Of a stretch of 64,000 nt of DNA, positions 36,522-49,918 are shown piece after piece. A program made the position numbers and the translations under genes. Position 1 is the stretch's first letter. Each line of letters starts with the position of its first letter. The notes under the pieces were generated by a model. That model was not told the DNA's origin. It saw only the letters and a list, made by a program, of their open reading frames with translations, and did no database searches. Source of the stretch: Cyanoderma ruficeps (Eukaryota; Chordata; Aves; Passeriformes; Timaliidae); NCBI GenBank assembly GCA_008694505.1, contig VZDJ01000346.1, positions 16,843,719-16,907,718 of the forward strand, in the 5' to 3' direction.

Positions 36522-39500
36522 CAAATTGGACATTTGACTTCTCTGTGTATGTGTGTGTAAGATGCACTTCTTCCCTGAATCCACCTTTATTCATCCCTCC
36601 AAAAATGTATAAACTTCCCTCTGAGCTTTCTTTTAGGCTTGTCCTCTCCCAGTGGGATTTTGCTTTTGAAGCTTACCCTTAACTTTCTAGCCTCTGCCTT
36701 TTTTTTTTTTTTATGGAGATGTCCATACACTTTCATATTTCTAGAGCTACAAGGATTCTTCTGGCCTGCTCTGAGAGTAGGCGATACAACTTTACATACT
36801 GTAAGGCAAGTTTGCACATTACCGTGCTCCTTTTAAATCATGATCCAAGAATATCACTACTAGGACAAATATTAAAGAAGGAGCCTAGATTCAGTGGTGA
36901 TGGGCCATAACCAGGCTCCTTTCAGTGAACAGGAAATTAAAGGTTCCTCCCAAGCTTTTAGTAAGAAGCTTATTTTTTCACAGGAGTAACCAAGAACTTG
37001 CTTGATAAATCCGTGTATTGCAGGTCCACGTATTGATCTCTAGTGAAATTTCCTAGTAAGTTTTCCTGCAGCTGCAAGTTCAGCTCTGAGAGATGGAAGC
37101 ACGGCTCCTTGGCAGTCTGCTCTTGGACTGGCTTATGACTCAGGAGGCTTGAGAAGTGGAAAATAAAATGAGAGGAAATGAGTGTTCATCCTATTAAAAA
37201 TATTAACACAGAAGAGATCAATATACTTTTTCCTATGTTAAAACAGATTTTGCAAACAAGAAAGGATAGTAATAATAATAACAGCAACAACTTTGAAGTG
37301 GCCTTTCAGTTAAAGAATTCAGTGCTGCTGCTTTAAATTGTTGATACTGACTGCACAAAAAAAGCTAACAGCATTCTGATTTGTTGCAAGAACTTCTCCC
37401 TAAAATGTAAAAGCCTTTCTTATCAGACAAAGCCTTTCCCTTCTCTGCTTCTGCCATCTTTTTTCATATTGCTCTAAAAAGGCTAGCAGTAAATGTCAAT
37501 GAAAATGAAGGCAATGTGGAAATACATAGAAACTGCTGCTCTGGTCTTTTTTTTTTTCCCTGTGAATTCTTTTAAATAATTTTGATCTGCATCCAGTGCA
37601 GTTTATGGAGGCACAAAATAGTGCATGTGGAACAGCAGGCAAGAATGTGGAATGAATACTAATGCACTCAAACACCCTCCCCCAAGCTCTCTAAGCCTGA
37701 AAAATCCTTCTGCGGCATAACTACTAGTTCCTGTGGAGCTTGCTTATATCCTCATGGAGGAAAGTCCTTTAGTATTTAATACAAAATTATTATCTTTTCA
37801 TACAATTTTGAGTTGTTAGAATTTAATACAAGATTTCATCCTTTCCATATAGTAGCTTGGAAAAAAACCACCTTCTACAGACTATCATGAATAAATTCTA
37901 AAATATTTTTAGGGAAGTTTTTTCAGGCCAGTACTACTTTTATGTAGAACTTGCCTGCATACCCCTTGATAAATAAAATGTGATTTTTTTCACAACAGCA
38001 GAATCTCAAACTAAATTGATTTTACAGGTAAATTTACCAGGACAAATTTTGACTCTTCAGTGTAAGAGGAGAACAAGAAAGAGCCACCTGTGAAAAACAG
38101 AAGAAAATTGAAAGAATAAAAAAATCAGCTTTTTTCCTGAAAAATGTATTATCAATTCTAGAAGGCTAAATACTTAAATTATTTAAAGCTTTTTGGCATA
38201 AAATGCCACAAAAGGCCTTTCTTTATCTTCTAATGTCAGAGCTCTAATTACATTCTGACATATCACTCAGAGATGCCCGCTGAAGTCAGTGAAGTGCACA
38301 GCACAGAGTTTGAGGCCAGACTGGTATCAGAGCATTTTTTTCCGCCTAAACCATTAATTCTGTGAAAGGGGCCATAGGATGTCTGGCCTGCAATAGCAGA
38401 AAACCACAATCAGTGACATTCCCTTTTCTGTTCCCTCTGCCTCCCATTTATCATAAATTGGGGGTTCATTTGTCCTCCCATTATACCTGTAGAATGACTG
38501 TACATCTTCAGAGTGTATATATGCTATACGCTTAGGTAACCACTCAGAAGGACAAGTGTGAAATTTCATCTTAAGTGTGCACTGGATAGCTCTCTTTCAT
38601 ATAGACTCAAGGAACTCCAAGAACAAAGTGGCTGTTGTTCATGCTTATATGCAGAGTTTGAAGTTGCAAACAGACAAAAAGCATCACAATTCCATAACTA
38701 AAGACAGCAGATTTACTGTTTATAAACCGTGTGTGCCACGGCTTTTTGCAGATGTTACTTCTCCGAGGCCACTTCTCCACAAAAGGGCCCGGTGGCCCAG
38801 TGTAAGGCTTTTCAACAAGCTGACTTCAGTTCTCTGCTGGGGCATCACCTCCCTCATGCATTCCCAGCCAAACATCCACACTGGTCTCCAAGTTATTTTG
38901 GCTCTGCAAGAAGAGATGGGATCTGACAATCTTTCAAAATGGAGCCTGTCATTTATTTTTCTCCTTCTTAAAAATTCTTTTTGGGTAAAACTCCATAAAC
39001 AGCTGGATTCTGCAATGAGAACAACTGTATGATTACCTTGGGTAGGTAACAAAGAAGCGGTGTTGACAGGCCTTGGCATTTAGCATGCTGACTGTGACAA
39101 TGGAAAGATTTATTCAAAACTACTGCATCAATTAGAGTCTGTATTTTATTTCACTGCAATATGCTTCTTGGTGTTTTGCTTTGTAGCTTATTTAGCAAAA
39201 TAAGCTCCCTGTTGAATATATCAGCTGACTGTTAAAACAAGTGAAAATCCATGGCCTTCCACAGCAGCACTGTGCAGAAAAGAGAAAACCAAATTAAATC
39301 CAGACATGCTGATGAGAAGGGCGAAGGAGATTCACCAGACACTCTGGCAACAGCAAATGCCAGACAGTGATGGTTATCTCCCCATCTGCCTTCTCCCTGC
39401 CTACTGATGGTTGGAGTTGATTCGACAGTGGGGGAGGTCAGAACCCAAATTAATGCTCTCTTTAATAGAGTTTCATTGTCTCACAGTAAGGAGCTATTTC

Positions 39501-40205
39501 TTCCCTCCCCTTATCTCCATTTATGTTCAGGCAGCTTTGCCATCTTTCCCTTATTTCACCCCTCCCTCCCCCACTTTCTCCACTTTCTATCCAAAGAGGA
39601 AGATGCATAAAGCTATGATGTTTTTGCTGCTACTGCCATATTCACTTTTCTTGCAAGTTGTGGCATCTCTTTTGGGGCCTGTCTTGACTGTTTGCATTGC
39701 ATACTTCCCTCTTTCACATTCATCACAGTGGGACTGTGACCTCTTGAAATTTTTCCAAATAAATAAGGTCTAGGTAAGGTCAAGCATGACACAGTGGCAC
39801 CCCACCCATGAAGAGTAGAGTGTCAGGCACTACTTCAAACATCAAAATTCCAGTGATGCTGGATGCTGTGCCACTCCCTCACCCTTTTTCTACTTAAGCA
39901 ATAATCATCAGTAATAGTCAGAATGGCTGCATCTGTGTTGTTGGACTCTGGAGAGACAGATAACAACACAACAGCTACGGGCTATGAATCTTACTCGGCA
40001 GCCAAGTGCTAGTTGAGTATATGCCATCCAAAATATGGCTGGTATGCAGATATCACTGTAAGGCAATCAAGTTATCCCATAACTAGTGGACAACCCAGGA
40101 CCTGTTGACCTCTCCTGCACAGCTGCAGAGTTGTGTGCCAGTGCGATGGTGTGGTGCTTCTCTCAAGGCTTTCACCCTCGCTTCCTGGCTGGCTCTGGCA
40201 CTGGT

Positions 40206-40896
40206 GTTGCAAGAAGGGTACGGTCCTGGTTTCTGGAATACAGTTCCGATCCAGTGGGTCCTTGCCTCGGCAGAAGCGTGAACAATGCGAAAAATAAAGG
40301 GATGGAACTCCGGTGGGGAACTTCAGCTGGGTTTTATTAAATCCACACGACTTCCTTTCATCCAGGAGTCAGCCTGCTGAAGCCCACTGAACTCCTGGGT
40401 TTTCACCTTAAATATCGGGATGGGGGATTGGGGAGGATACAGCTTGGAACCAATCCAGAATGGGAAGGGAGTGACCCCGAACCTAAATGAAAACCCATAG
40501 AACAAATCAAGGAACAAAGGGACTGGGGTAATCCATAATGGGGTAAAACATGGGGTACATGGGAAAAAACATTGTGAAACAGTATAAAACAAACAGATGC
40601 ATACAGAAAACAGGAAAAACCCCAAAACACACCACTGCATGCCAGGATCTTCCCTTGAGTAGGGATGCCTCTCAGGGCTGAGAGAGTCCTTATCACATCA
40701 AATACCCAGTAGGTGAATTGGGAACAGGAGTACTGAAACTTTGAAACCTTAGCTAAGCCATATAAAGGCTTTATGTATGTATGGAGTCTGGGACTAAGCC
40801 TGAATCCAGCCACTCCTGAGAATCTCTGCTGGGAAGGAGTTTAGAATGCAAGGGGGGATCCCTTCTGAACCTCATGACTCAAGAGGGGGTCTCCTG
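40206..40896 (-). mobile_element. Probable solo LTR (minus strand)
   Basis: Read on the minus strand, the element starts TGTCAGGAGACCCCC and ends CCCTTCTTGCAACA, about 690 bp. Near its 3' part are ATATTTAAGG (TATA-like), AATAAAACCC about 90 bases later, and a CpG-bearing end, the order of U3, R and U5. A TTTATATGG lies further upstream. CpGs retained at the 3' end suggest moderate age. No retroviral genes flank it and no clear target-site duplication was found. The exact ends are uncertain, and GC-rich sequence continues to about 40,085. Confidence 0.45.
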
Positions 40897-42505
40897 ACAG
40901 TTTGGCTGGGCACTGTCCCCTATGCAGCACATGTGCCATTGAACCTCATTAAGCCACGGTCACATTTACCATTGAACTGTGGTAACTCACTGTCTTGTAC
41001 CAACAAAATGTTTCTGCCTTGTTAGTGAAGCATACAACTCCATCTGAGACAAGGTGAGACTCAAATCATGAGAGGGTCTCCCATACTCCAGCTGGTTTCA
41101 TTGTATGCCAAGGCCTCATTCTTGAGATATGTAAGTACATGTGCAGCTCTAAGTGTGTCAGTGGCCCACTGCTTTGAATAGGATTACTCACACTATGAAG
41201 TACCCTCCTGAACTGGAGCTTCAGTATGGAGTTGAATAGCAGAGAAAAATGCTTTTGAGATCCATTGAAAAAGTGCTAATTTAAACCCCATGTAAAATGT
41301 AGGCTAGTCTGAACAGCTACCTTATTTCTCAAAAAAAATATACAGCCATATTGGCAGAGCTCACTTGTTATTGAATCCATTTTTATATGACAAGTTATTG
41401 GAAATTTAATAATACCTCATATTTTCTTTTTTGTGGAAAGTATGTGAAAGTACTTGAAGTCAAGAAATGCTAACAACCTTTAGCAGTCTTCAAAGCATAA
41501 CTGAAAAACTAACTTTTTTCTTTATGATGGTCCTATTTAAAAATCATGGATAGACACTTCTTTCTCTGAAAAAATTGGCTACCTTTTTAAGTAGCTCATA
41601 TCAATGAAAGAAAATGCAAGTAGATATAGATCAAATAGCACCAATATGAAAATAGCTCTAGGTCAAATAACATTTTTATTTTACTGCCAACCCCTGTGAA
41701 AATCCTTTGCTTTCTCACATGTTGAATAGTTGCTTGGGGCAAACTTTGGGAATTGTGTACATTTGCCCACCATTGCATTTGTCTCAATGACTTTTCTGTG
41801 AAACCACAGTTTGTGGTACCTCCTAAGGGTATTCACAGTGAAAACTTTGTGCATCGTTTTAGGGGTGTTGAAATTACTGAAATGCTGTGGGTAAGAGACA
41901 TACAGGAATTTCCCTTACCAGCAGGAGATGAAGTAAACAAATAAGAAAATTCAATTTCATCATAAACCCATTGGGGCTGGGGTTGGGTCACCATGTCAAA
42001 CCATATAGAAAGAATAGCTTGGTTTCCATGTTCATTAAATAGTATTCTTCTCTGCTGAAACTGCTAGCAAGAATGCTAATTAGTGCTTGCCACTCTCCAT
42101 TGGACCGACACTGTGAGATGTCTAAATATTCATCTGACTAAAAAAGTCTAGTTTTTGTGACCTAACTTATTTCTGAAGCAGTTATTTAGAAATAAAAATT
42201 TCTCCTTTCCTTTTTCAAAGCCTCTTTCTCAATCTTAAGCTGTTCTTTTTTTCGCAAAATAAATTTTGCAAAAAATGCACAATTGATGCTTCCAACACCC
42301 AAAATCACTTATTGTTGCAATACTGTATTGATGTTACTCAAAGGATCATGTGACAGCTGTAACATTTTGCACTGAAACTATTGGCTGGATTAATGGTATT
42401 GGCCACAATAATGCACTCCGGAGCTGGAGAGATCATTTTGCTTAGCAAACCTGATTGCTTGTACAGCATAGATGGCGCAAATGCTTTGTGCTCACTTACA
42501 GAAGA

Positions 42506-42575
42506 TCACAGAATCATAAAATAGTTTGTGTTGAAAGGAACCTTTAAAGGTCATCTAGTTCTACCCACACATGTG
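42506..42575 (-). mobile_element. Short CR1 3'-end fragment
   Basis: TCACAGAATCATAAAATAG is followed by the CR1 segment that reads like 'GAAAGGAACCTTTAAAGGTC'. It is inverted, diverged, and abuts a second CR1 copy. Confidence 0.7.
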
Positions 42576-42580
42576 GAAAT

Positions 42581-42875
42581 CAGAGAATACTTAAGGTTGG
42601 AAGGGGACACTGGAGATCATTTAGTCCAACCTGCCTAAGCAGGGTCACTTAGAGCGGATGACACAGGAACTCTTCCAGGTGAGTCTCAAGTCTGCTATCA
42701 AGCAGTCTCCAACGAGGAAAACACCTTGACCTCCCTGGGCAGCCTGTTTCAGTGCTCTGCCACCCTCAGTGTAAACAAGTTCTTCCCCATACTGAGTTGG
42801 AACTTCTTATGCTTTAGTTTACGGGTGTAGGTCCTTGTCCATTTTGAATACCTCCCATTTTGATTGTAAGATCAC
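42581..42875 (-). mobile_element. CR1 LINE 3'-end fragment
   Basis: It contains AAGGTTGGAAGGGACAC-like, GATCATTTAGTCCAACCTGC and CTCCCTGGGCAGCCTGTTTC, all standard CR1 3' segments in inverted orientation. It starts directly after another CR1 tip, so the two are head-to-tail or nested. Confidence 0.85.
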
Positions 42876-45800
42876 TCCCTGAAACTCTGAATTGCTGTTC
42901 CACCCATTAATTACAAACAGCACAAAAAAAAAAAAAAAAATGTGGTTTATCTTGTTTGTGTATACAGAGCATCAGCATATCTTTTATGTCATACAATTCA
43001 CAGAACTCCACTCTGCTACCTAGGTGTTGAGTCTAGCAGCTTTTGTCCACTTTTTCCAGAGAGACATCTTTGTCTGTATTCAGAGACACAAAGAAGTGGG
43101 GAATACACCAATATTCTTGCTATTTTTTTCCTCATGGTTAACCATTACCAAAATAATATCTCTGCTGCTTATTTTTGGTATCTTCTGATTTAAATTATGT
43201 AGACTGTTCTTCCTGATGTCATTTTGAACAACAGAAGCCTCAGTCCAACACCTGTTTAAGTCAAGGGAAACATTCCTATTGATTACAAAGAATATTGAAC
43301 CAAGCTCTGAATTATATATAACGCTTCTCTGTGGTTTATGAGATGAATGTTAAAGAAGGTCTCTCTTAATTTTCCGGCAGAAAGAGAATATGGATGACAG
43401 AGAGAATGCTGCCCTCTCATGGTTTTATGGATAAATATGATTTCATAATATATAAAAAAACCAAAAATAATATTTTAGGTCTCTACATGCTGTATGCTTT
43501 TATGTATTGCACTGACAGACATACTTGCAACAGGTATCACTCCTACCCCAAAAAATGCTATAAAAGCACTGAAAACACAGCCCATTAATTGTAGACATGG
43601 AAGTAAGGAAGCCCAAGGAGAAAGGGTGATGCGAGATAAAAGTTCAGTATCACTTTCTTTCAATCAGTTTGTTAAGTTCATCCATTCCACAGATTAACTG
43701 TTCCACAGACTGTGCTTTCCTTGCTGCAGAAGTCCTGGGTGCCAGTGAGCAAGAGGTACAGAAAGTATTTTTCTAGTTTAAGAGCAAGTCAGTCCCAAAT
43801 TACTGGGATCTTTTTCCTCTCCAAATGAGTAATTGCCTGTGCATGCATAAAGGAATAGAAACAAGTACAAAATGGCTGAGACCAAATCAGGCTTCCTACA
43901 CATCCTTGGTAGTTATTGAACCATATGGAACACATCCAGCACACCCAACACACCCAGTGCATGCAGGACCCAGGCAGCTGCTGAACAAACTTCAAGATCA
44001 GAGCTGGTGTTGGTTCTCTGTGCCCTCTGTGCACATTCTCTGCCCAGTTCATAATGACCTTTATTGTCTTCATGACCAGTTGGAAATTCACAATGAAAAA
44101 CATGACATTAAATGAGAAGACCCTATGTGGTGTTTTCCCTGGAAAAGGACTCCTGCAGGCAGTTCAAAGCAGGTTTGTATTTTTTTGTGAGAACTGGATA
44201 TGATACTGTCTAACCTCAGACCATAAGCTCAATCACATCTCTCATTCTGTGGAATCCTTCATGTGCAAAACCATGAAAGAAACTACATCAAGACCACTGA
44301 AATCTTCAAACATTACCCACATTTATCTATCACTTCCATACTAGGAATAACCAAATTCCATCTTGACTAACTGCTAAACTATGTTGAATTTGAAAAAAAA
44401 AAAGCATAAAATAACTAGTTGTATTTAAACAAATCATAGGCCAGAATAGACCTTTAAGTCATGTAGCCTTGTCTCCTGCCTAACAAGAATTTCCTCTAAT
44501 TACTGCCAATACATTATGTTTGACAGTAACAAAATACTCCAGGAAAGCACTGGTGTGAAAATGTCAAGATAATTTTATTCTTTTGTCAGTTTGTGAAGGT
44601 TAAATCTCTGGCATTCTTAGGAGTTTGAGCATTTCTCCTTCAATTCTCACTGAAAGATATCTGTCTGTCTTTCAGTCATCATTTTATAGCCTCATTGACA
44701 AAATACATCTTAATTTAATAGATGGATCTTCCAAACAGTTGTTACTCAAAGGGTTTTTTTAAAGGAGACTTTAAAAAAAAATTGCTTTGTCTCTACTGTG
44801 GTATTTTTAATAATTTTGGGTGTAGTCATGAAAATATGATGTAAAATAATTTTTGTTCCCACATGGGATAGTAAACCCAGAAGTTACTCCACTGAATTCA
44901 TCCTGAGACTAATATGGCTTACCCATTTTTTCAAAATTGGATTGGGAGGTTTTGGTCTGGCCATACTAAGGCTGAAAAATTACTTGGATAAAAATGTGAA
45001 TATTTAGCACATTTCGAATTATTTTGTTTTGGGTCAGGTTGTAATGCTGTAATAGGGTGAATGGCAGCAGAGTAACTCTGGTTTTCAGTTGGTCTCAGGG
45101 AGGAAAACCTGTCATATCTATCACTGTCAAACAGACATATTCCTTTGAGCACAGATGGGATTTTACTTCTCTTGAGTGTCTAGAGAAAGTCACAGTGCAG
45201 GCTTCCCCAGTTACTCATCTCTGTTTCTCCGTGGTCCCAGTGTTACATGTCATGCTAAGCAATTTTAAAATGTCAGAATAAAGGCAGGATAAAAATATAC
45301 TGTAAATAGTTTTTACTCCTCTATTTCTCTGTAGCAGATTTCTGAGCACCAAGAATCAGCTTACACATGGAATCATATTAAAAAATCACTTGACCATATC
45401 CCTCTGTCTGTTTCCAAAGTAATTGCATCAGAAAAAACATAGGAGAATAAAATCTTATGACAATTAATATTGCCATATGGGCCAAATAAATACGTAAATA
45501 TCTGCTTGGTACATGCTTACACAAGAGGACAATTCAGACAGCTAAGCAAGCACACTTTTTCAATTCCCTCAAAAAGACTCAAGTGGAATAAGTGTCCTGC
45601 AGATTTATCTCATAAGGTCCACTTTGGGGAATATTACAAACCTCAAATTTCCATTCCACTAAGAGATCTGATGCTGGCAAACAGAGATGCATCTGCAGCA
45701 AATCCACAGATCCAAAGTTAAATACTCAGAGATTTGTGTCCTCTCCGATTCATATGATGGTGTGCGAGGCTTGTGCCTTATTCAGATACACATTTTGCTA

Positions 45801-46581
45801 ACAAGGCTACCCTGTTACCCATGCACTCTGGGCTGAAATCATAAATGCTTCCCTAATAGAGGGCTACATTGAAATATGACCACTTTGCATTTATCGTACT
45901 CCATTGAAAATGCATATAAGCAATGATGCAAGTTAAATAAAGTTTGTCAAAAACTACCCTGGTCTTTTGATTCATCCAGTCTGCTGGTAAATGTTCTTTC
46001 TTCCTCTTTCCAGCTATGCTAAATACAGCATGGCATATTTTAAATATTCAGGATTGGAAAGCATTTAATTCATTACATCATGCATCTTTGGAATCTTAAC
46101 CCGAAATATACCTTGCCAAATACATATATTTAGCTGGTGGCTAAACCTAGTGTTACAGAAAACAGCTTCAGAAGGCTGTGGAATCCAAGCAAATGATAAG
46201 CAAACTCTGTAGCCTGAAGCTTTAGAGAAGTGGCTGATGGACAACACTACAGACTCTCCAGCTTTCAGGATTAGGTGTAGCCAGGCATGAGAGCCATTAC
46301 CATAACCCAGGCTGATAAGGAGAATAAATGATCTTGCTCCAGAAGGTATTTTCAGTCTGTATTGTCACAGACCAATGAAGTTTTGGGTCTGTTGGTCCAC
46401 AGGAATCAGAGCTCCACCTGAAGGGTACATGCTGCAGAGCCATCCACCAGTGCACATGAATGAAAGATCTGAGACAAAAGGCATGAAGAATAGGAAATGG
46501 CATTTACTCATAGTTGTCTTTGGGTCCACTGAGCCCAAATTTTCCCTCACAGTTGAGCATGGTCAAGTGCCAGGGAGAATT

Positions 46582-46800
46582 ACAGAATCACAGAATCATT
46601 TAGGTTGGAAATAACCTCCAAGTTTATTGAGTTCAACCTTTGACTGATCACCACCTTGTTAACTAGACCATGGCACTAAGTGCCACCTCCAATCATTTCT
46701 TGAACACCTCCAGGGATAGTGACTCCACCACGTCCCTGGGCAGTCCATTTCAATGTTTAGGAACCTTTTCTGCAAAGAAATTTTCCTGATTGAGGTGCTT
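46582..46800 (-). mobile_element. CR1 LINE 3'-end fragment
   Basis: ACAGAATCACAGAATCATTT is followed by GGTTGGAA, GAGTTCAACC, GACTCCACCACGTCCCTGGG and CAGTCCATTTCAATG. This is a typical avian CR1 tail, inverted. Confidence 0.9.
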
Positions 46801-47349
46801 TCACTGTATTGCAGAATTGCTACTTGTCTCTGTGGAAATCTGCTTATTGAAATAGCTGTACAGCAAAAGCTGCTCCAGACCAACAAAACAGAGACTTACC
46901 TTCTGCTTTATACATGTTTTGCATTAGCTGTGCCTTGGGGTTGTTTTTTTTAGCCATACCTCATCCTGCCTTGTTAGTGTGGATAAAGGAGCTGATGATG
47001 ACAGAGATTACAAGGTTTTTGTTCAGAATCCCCCAAGGGCCATTTTGAGCATTTTTGTAGATATTTATCTACTCAAAACAAAAAGCAAATGGACAAATGA
47101 AGGAGAGGGGAATTGAGCGTTATGCAAAGAAAGAACTGAAAGAACTGGGATAACTGAGTCTGAAGAAAGGGACCTTCTGAAAAAGCAACAACAAAATTAG
47201 CCATTTTCTACCCATATTGAGCACAGAAGAGAAAGAAATGCAGTTAAAAGACAGCAAGAGATCTGTAGTCTGCGCCCTGGAAATACCTTATGATTGGAAG
47301 ACTTGAATAATGGGAGAGGCTGTGTGATAAAGCCATGGCTTCAGTGTCA

Positions 47350-47520
47350 CTGGGATTGTATAAGTACACGGTTATAAAAACCTTTGTCAGCTACAAATGA
47401 TTTTATCTGGAGACCAGCAGAAGATCATCACTGGCTTCTCAGGGTCCTTTCTAAGGAACAGCCACAGTCCTGAATAAACTCTTCAACTTCTGCTCCCCTT
47501 TTACTGACACTGAAATAACA
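47350..47520 (+). mobile_element. Possible LTR remnant
   Basis: GGTTATAAAAACC near 47,370 is followed about 100 bases later by TGAATAAACTCTTCAACTTC near 47,472, an LTR-like promoter and polyA arrangement. Ends are not defined. This may be chance. Confidence 0.2.
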
Positions 47521-49006
47521 AGAGCTGCAAGTTACAAAGCCTCGGGGACAAACCGGGCAACGTTTCTGAAAGGTTTAGGGAGAGGTTTTCCAAGTACTCC
47601 TGAAGACTTTAGGCCCATTTCACCTGCTATCACCATGGAGAGAGAGCGTTAGCAGAGGTGAAGGGATGAAGCTGTGTGCTTAGAGGACATTTTCTGTTGG
47701 GTGTTTGCATGAGTAGACATGAAACCAAATGAACACATTCTTGGCAGAGCTATGAGGCAAGAACTTTGTATTTATCATTCATAAGGAGGTATTTTCTATT
47801 TTCTACCAATAAGCCTGTGTGCCTTTTCCTCTGATTGCAGTTCCGGAAATCTCCTATAAATTATAATTGGACCTCGTGGCAATTATTGTGTATTTGGGGC
47901 ACATCAGGAGGCCCCACAGTCTGCAAGAGAGCTTTAGCTGGGGATGTTGGTTTCAAAAGAAGATCTGCCCAGGACCTATCCAAACCTGTCCATTGTTTTT
48001 GTCAGGAATGGGTCTGAAATGTTTGATTAGGTAAAGGGGAAGTAGCAAAGCTCAAATTTTCAAGGAGCTTAAAGTGCAGGGCTGAGCTTGGGATCTATTC
48101 TGTACAAGAAAGTGGGAGAGGTATTCACACCAAAGAGCTGAGGAAGCACAGGGAAATACACCTGTGGACTCTTATCACCATAAAATGAATGTGCTTAAAT
48201 CCACTGAGCACCTTTGCAATGGCAGGGGAGAATCTTCTAATAAAACCTTCTGATCAGGGGAGGCCTTGAGAGAAACCCAGATGTACATCTGGAACAACAG
48301 TCTTTCCCCTGGCTACACCATTCCCTCCTGGGGAATCAGAAAGCAAGTTCAAAGATGGCTGAGGTTTTTAAATACACCACAGTACTTTTATCTAAGCAAG
48401 GCATGTCCTCTGCCCACTGCACAGGCACTATCAGGTACCAAGTTTCCCAGAAGTCATGTAGTGTCAGCCAGTCATAGTACCCAGTTGATTTTGCTAGTGA
48501 GCCTTTTCCAAGCACTTTAAAGCAAGACTCAGCCTTTTGCTGCAGTCTGATGTCTTTTCCAACCATTTCTAGGATTTATCTGGTGTGCTTCAGATGTGCT
48601 GTAGGCTCTGCTCCAAATCATGTTTCAAGGACCATTTGTTTTAGTCATTTCTGGGTTAGTCTGTACCTTCCAGCACAGCCTGGTCCAGGCACTTGCTCTC
48701 CCAACACAAAAGTAGCTCAGTCTGCCAAGATACTGTCTTCTCCACTCCTTCTCTCTTGGGTGAACTCACTGTCCCCAAATAATTTAATCTTCCCATTTGG
48801 CTGTAGCTGCCTCTTCCAATGAAACTAAAACCGCTGGCAATCAAACCTTCATTCCTGAGAGAAACACCAAGGACAGTCCATCGGTCTGTTTCTTGATCTT
48901 TTAAGGCTGTTTCTTCCAGTCAGAGGCAGAAGATAAAAAGAAATGTGTTCTTCAGTCACAGGAAATTCAGGGGGCAGGCTTGAGCAAAGTGGGAGCTCCG
49001 GAAGAG

Positions 49007-49140
49007 AAAAAATAAAATAAAATAAAATAAAATAAAATAAAATAAAATAAAATAAAATAAAATAAAATAAAATAAAATAAAATAAAATAAAATAAAATAA
49101 AATAAAATAAAATAAAATAAAATAAAATNAATAAAATAAA
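49007..49140. repeat. (AAAAT)n pentanucleotide microsatellite
   Basis: About 26 copies of a 5-base AAAAT unit with almost no substitution. An N at 49129 marks an uncertain position and a one-base shift of phase. The near purity suggests a young, length-variable array. The long open frame rich in F, I, L and Y on the other strand is only this repeat translated. Confidence 0.97.
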
Positions 49141-49378
49141 TGTTCAGTGTCAGAATCTGGGTGGCATTCATGGCTATACTGGAAAATATGAGCCTCTATG
49201 TGGTCTCAATGTTTATTGTGTGCAATAAAGCTACCATGGATCTAGTCCAATCTCTAAATTTCTGCCACAGTGTGTTATTGCTAATTCTTGAAGATTAAAG
49301 CAGCCTCTGGCTTTTCCTCAGTGGCCCAACATGTATTGCAGGCTGCTAGAAAATAAACAAGCTCTATTGATTGCCCTC

Positions 49379-49918
49379 TGTGGTGGTGTTTCTTCCAAGA
49401 ATGGCTGGCACTATCTCTGTAGCCATTGCATGATCTGGCCAAATGCCCTCAACTAAGAAGTGGACCACTTTTCTCTGGTTTCCTATATTCACCACAGATA
49501 TATCACTCCGCAGTGAATTTGATATTAAAGATATTGACACTGCATAATATCAAAAAGTTTCTCTTCAGGCATTCATTATCTACAAGAAAAGTATTGAAGA
49601 AAGTATCCCAAGGTTTGTTGCCCTGAGTTTTCTGTCTTTTGTCTTTCTGAAGAACTTTCTCACGTAGCCTTCATGTAAATAATGTCTATTCTTAGAATGC
49701 TTACATACTTCTCCTATGAGAGAAGAAATGATTGATGGTGATGTCCACCATGCAAGTTGAAAGGGTGGCAACCTGTGTAGCCAATCCCTTGACCTCTGTA
49801 CATATCTATAAATACTGGAGTCAAAATAAAATTAGGGAGAGAGTTTTCTACACAGCCGTCTCCTGAGATTCATTCCAGTGTTCCTAAATTAGGACACGCC
49901 CAGCTTTGCCCTGCGACA
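49379..49918 (+). mobile_element. Probable solo LTR of an avian endogenous retrovirus
   Basis: It begins TGTGGTGGTGTTTCTTCC and ends TTTGCCCTGCGACA, about 540 bp. In order it has CTATAAATACTGG near 49,808 (TATA), AAAATAAAATTAGG near 49,825 (polyA), a purine-rich stretch and a CpG-bearing 3' end, which fits U3-R-U5. No primer-binding site or gag-like sequence follows, so a solo LTR is most likely. Target-site duplication is not obvious, so ends may be off by a few bases. Confidence 0.6.

Noticed and set aside
38577..39032. 151-codon plus-strand open frame
   Set aside because: No recognisable domain, and a comparably open frame exists on the other strand.
40403..40813. 136-codon minus-strand hydrophobic open frame
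   Set aside because: It lies wholly inside the LTR-like block, where a neighbouring frame is also open; there is no retroviral protein motif.
44430..44530. AAATCATAGGCCAGAATAGACC resembling a CR1 tip
   Set aside because: Too short and diverged to call; no downstream CR1 segments are clear.
48956..49171. Repetitive Phe/Ile/Leu/Tyr open frame
   Set aside because: It is the translated AAAAT microsatellite.
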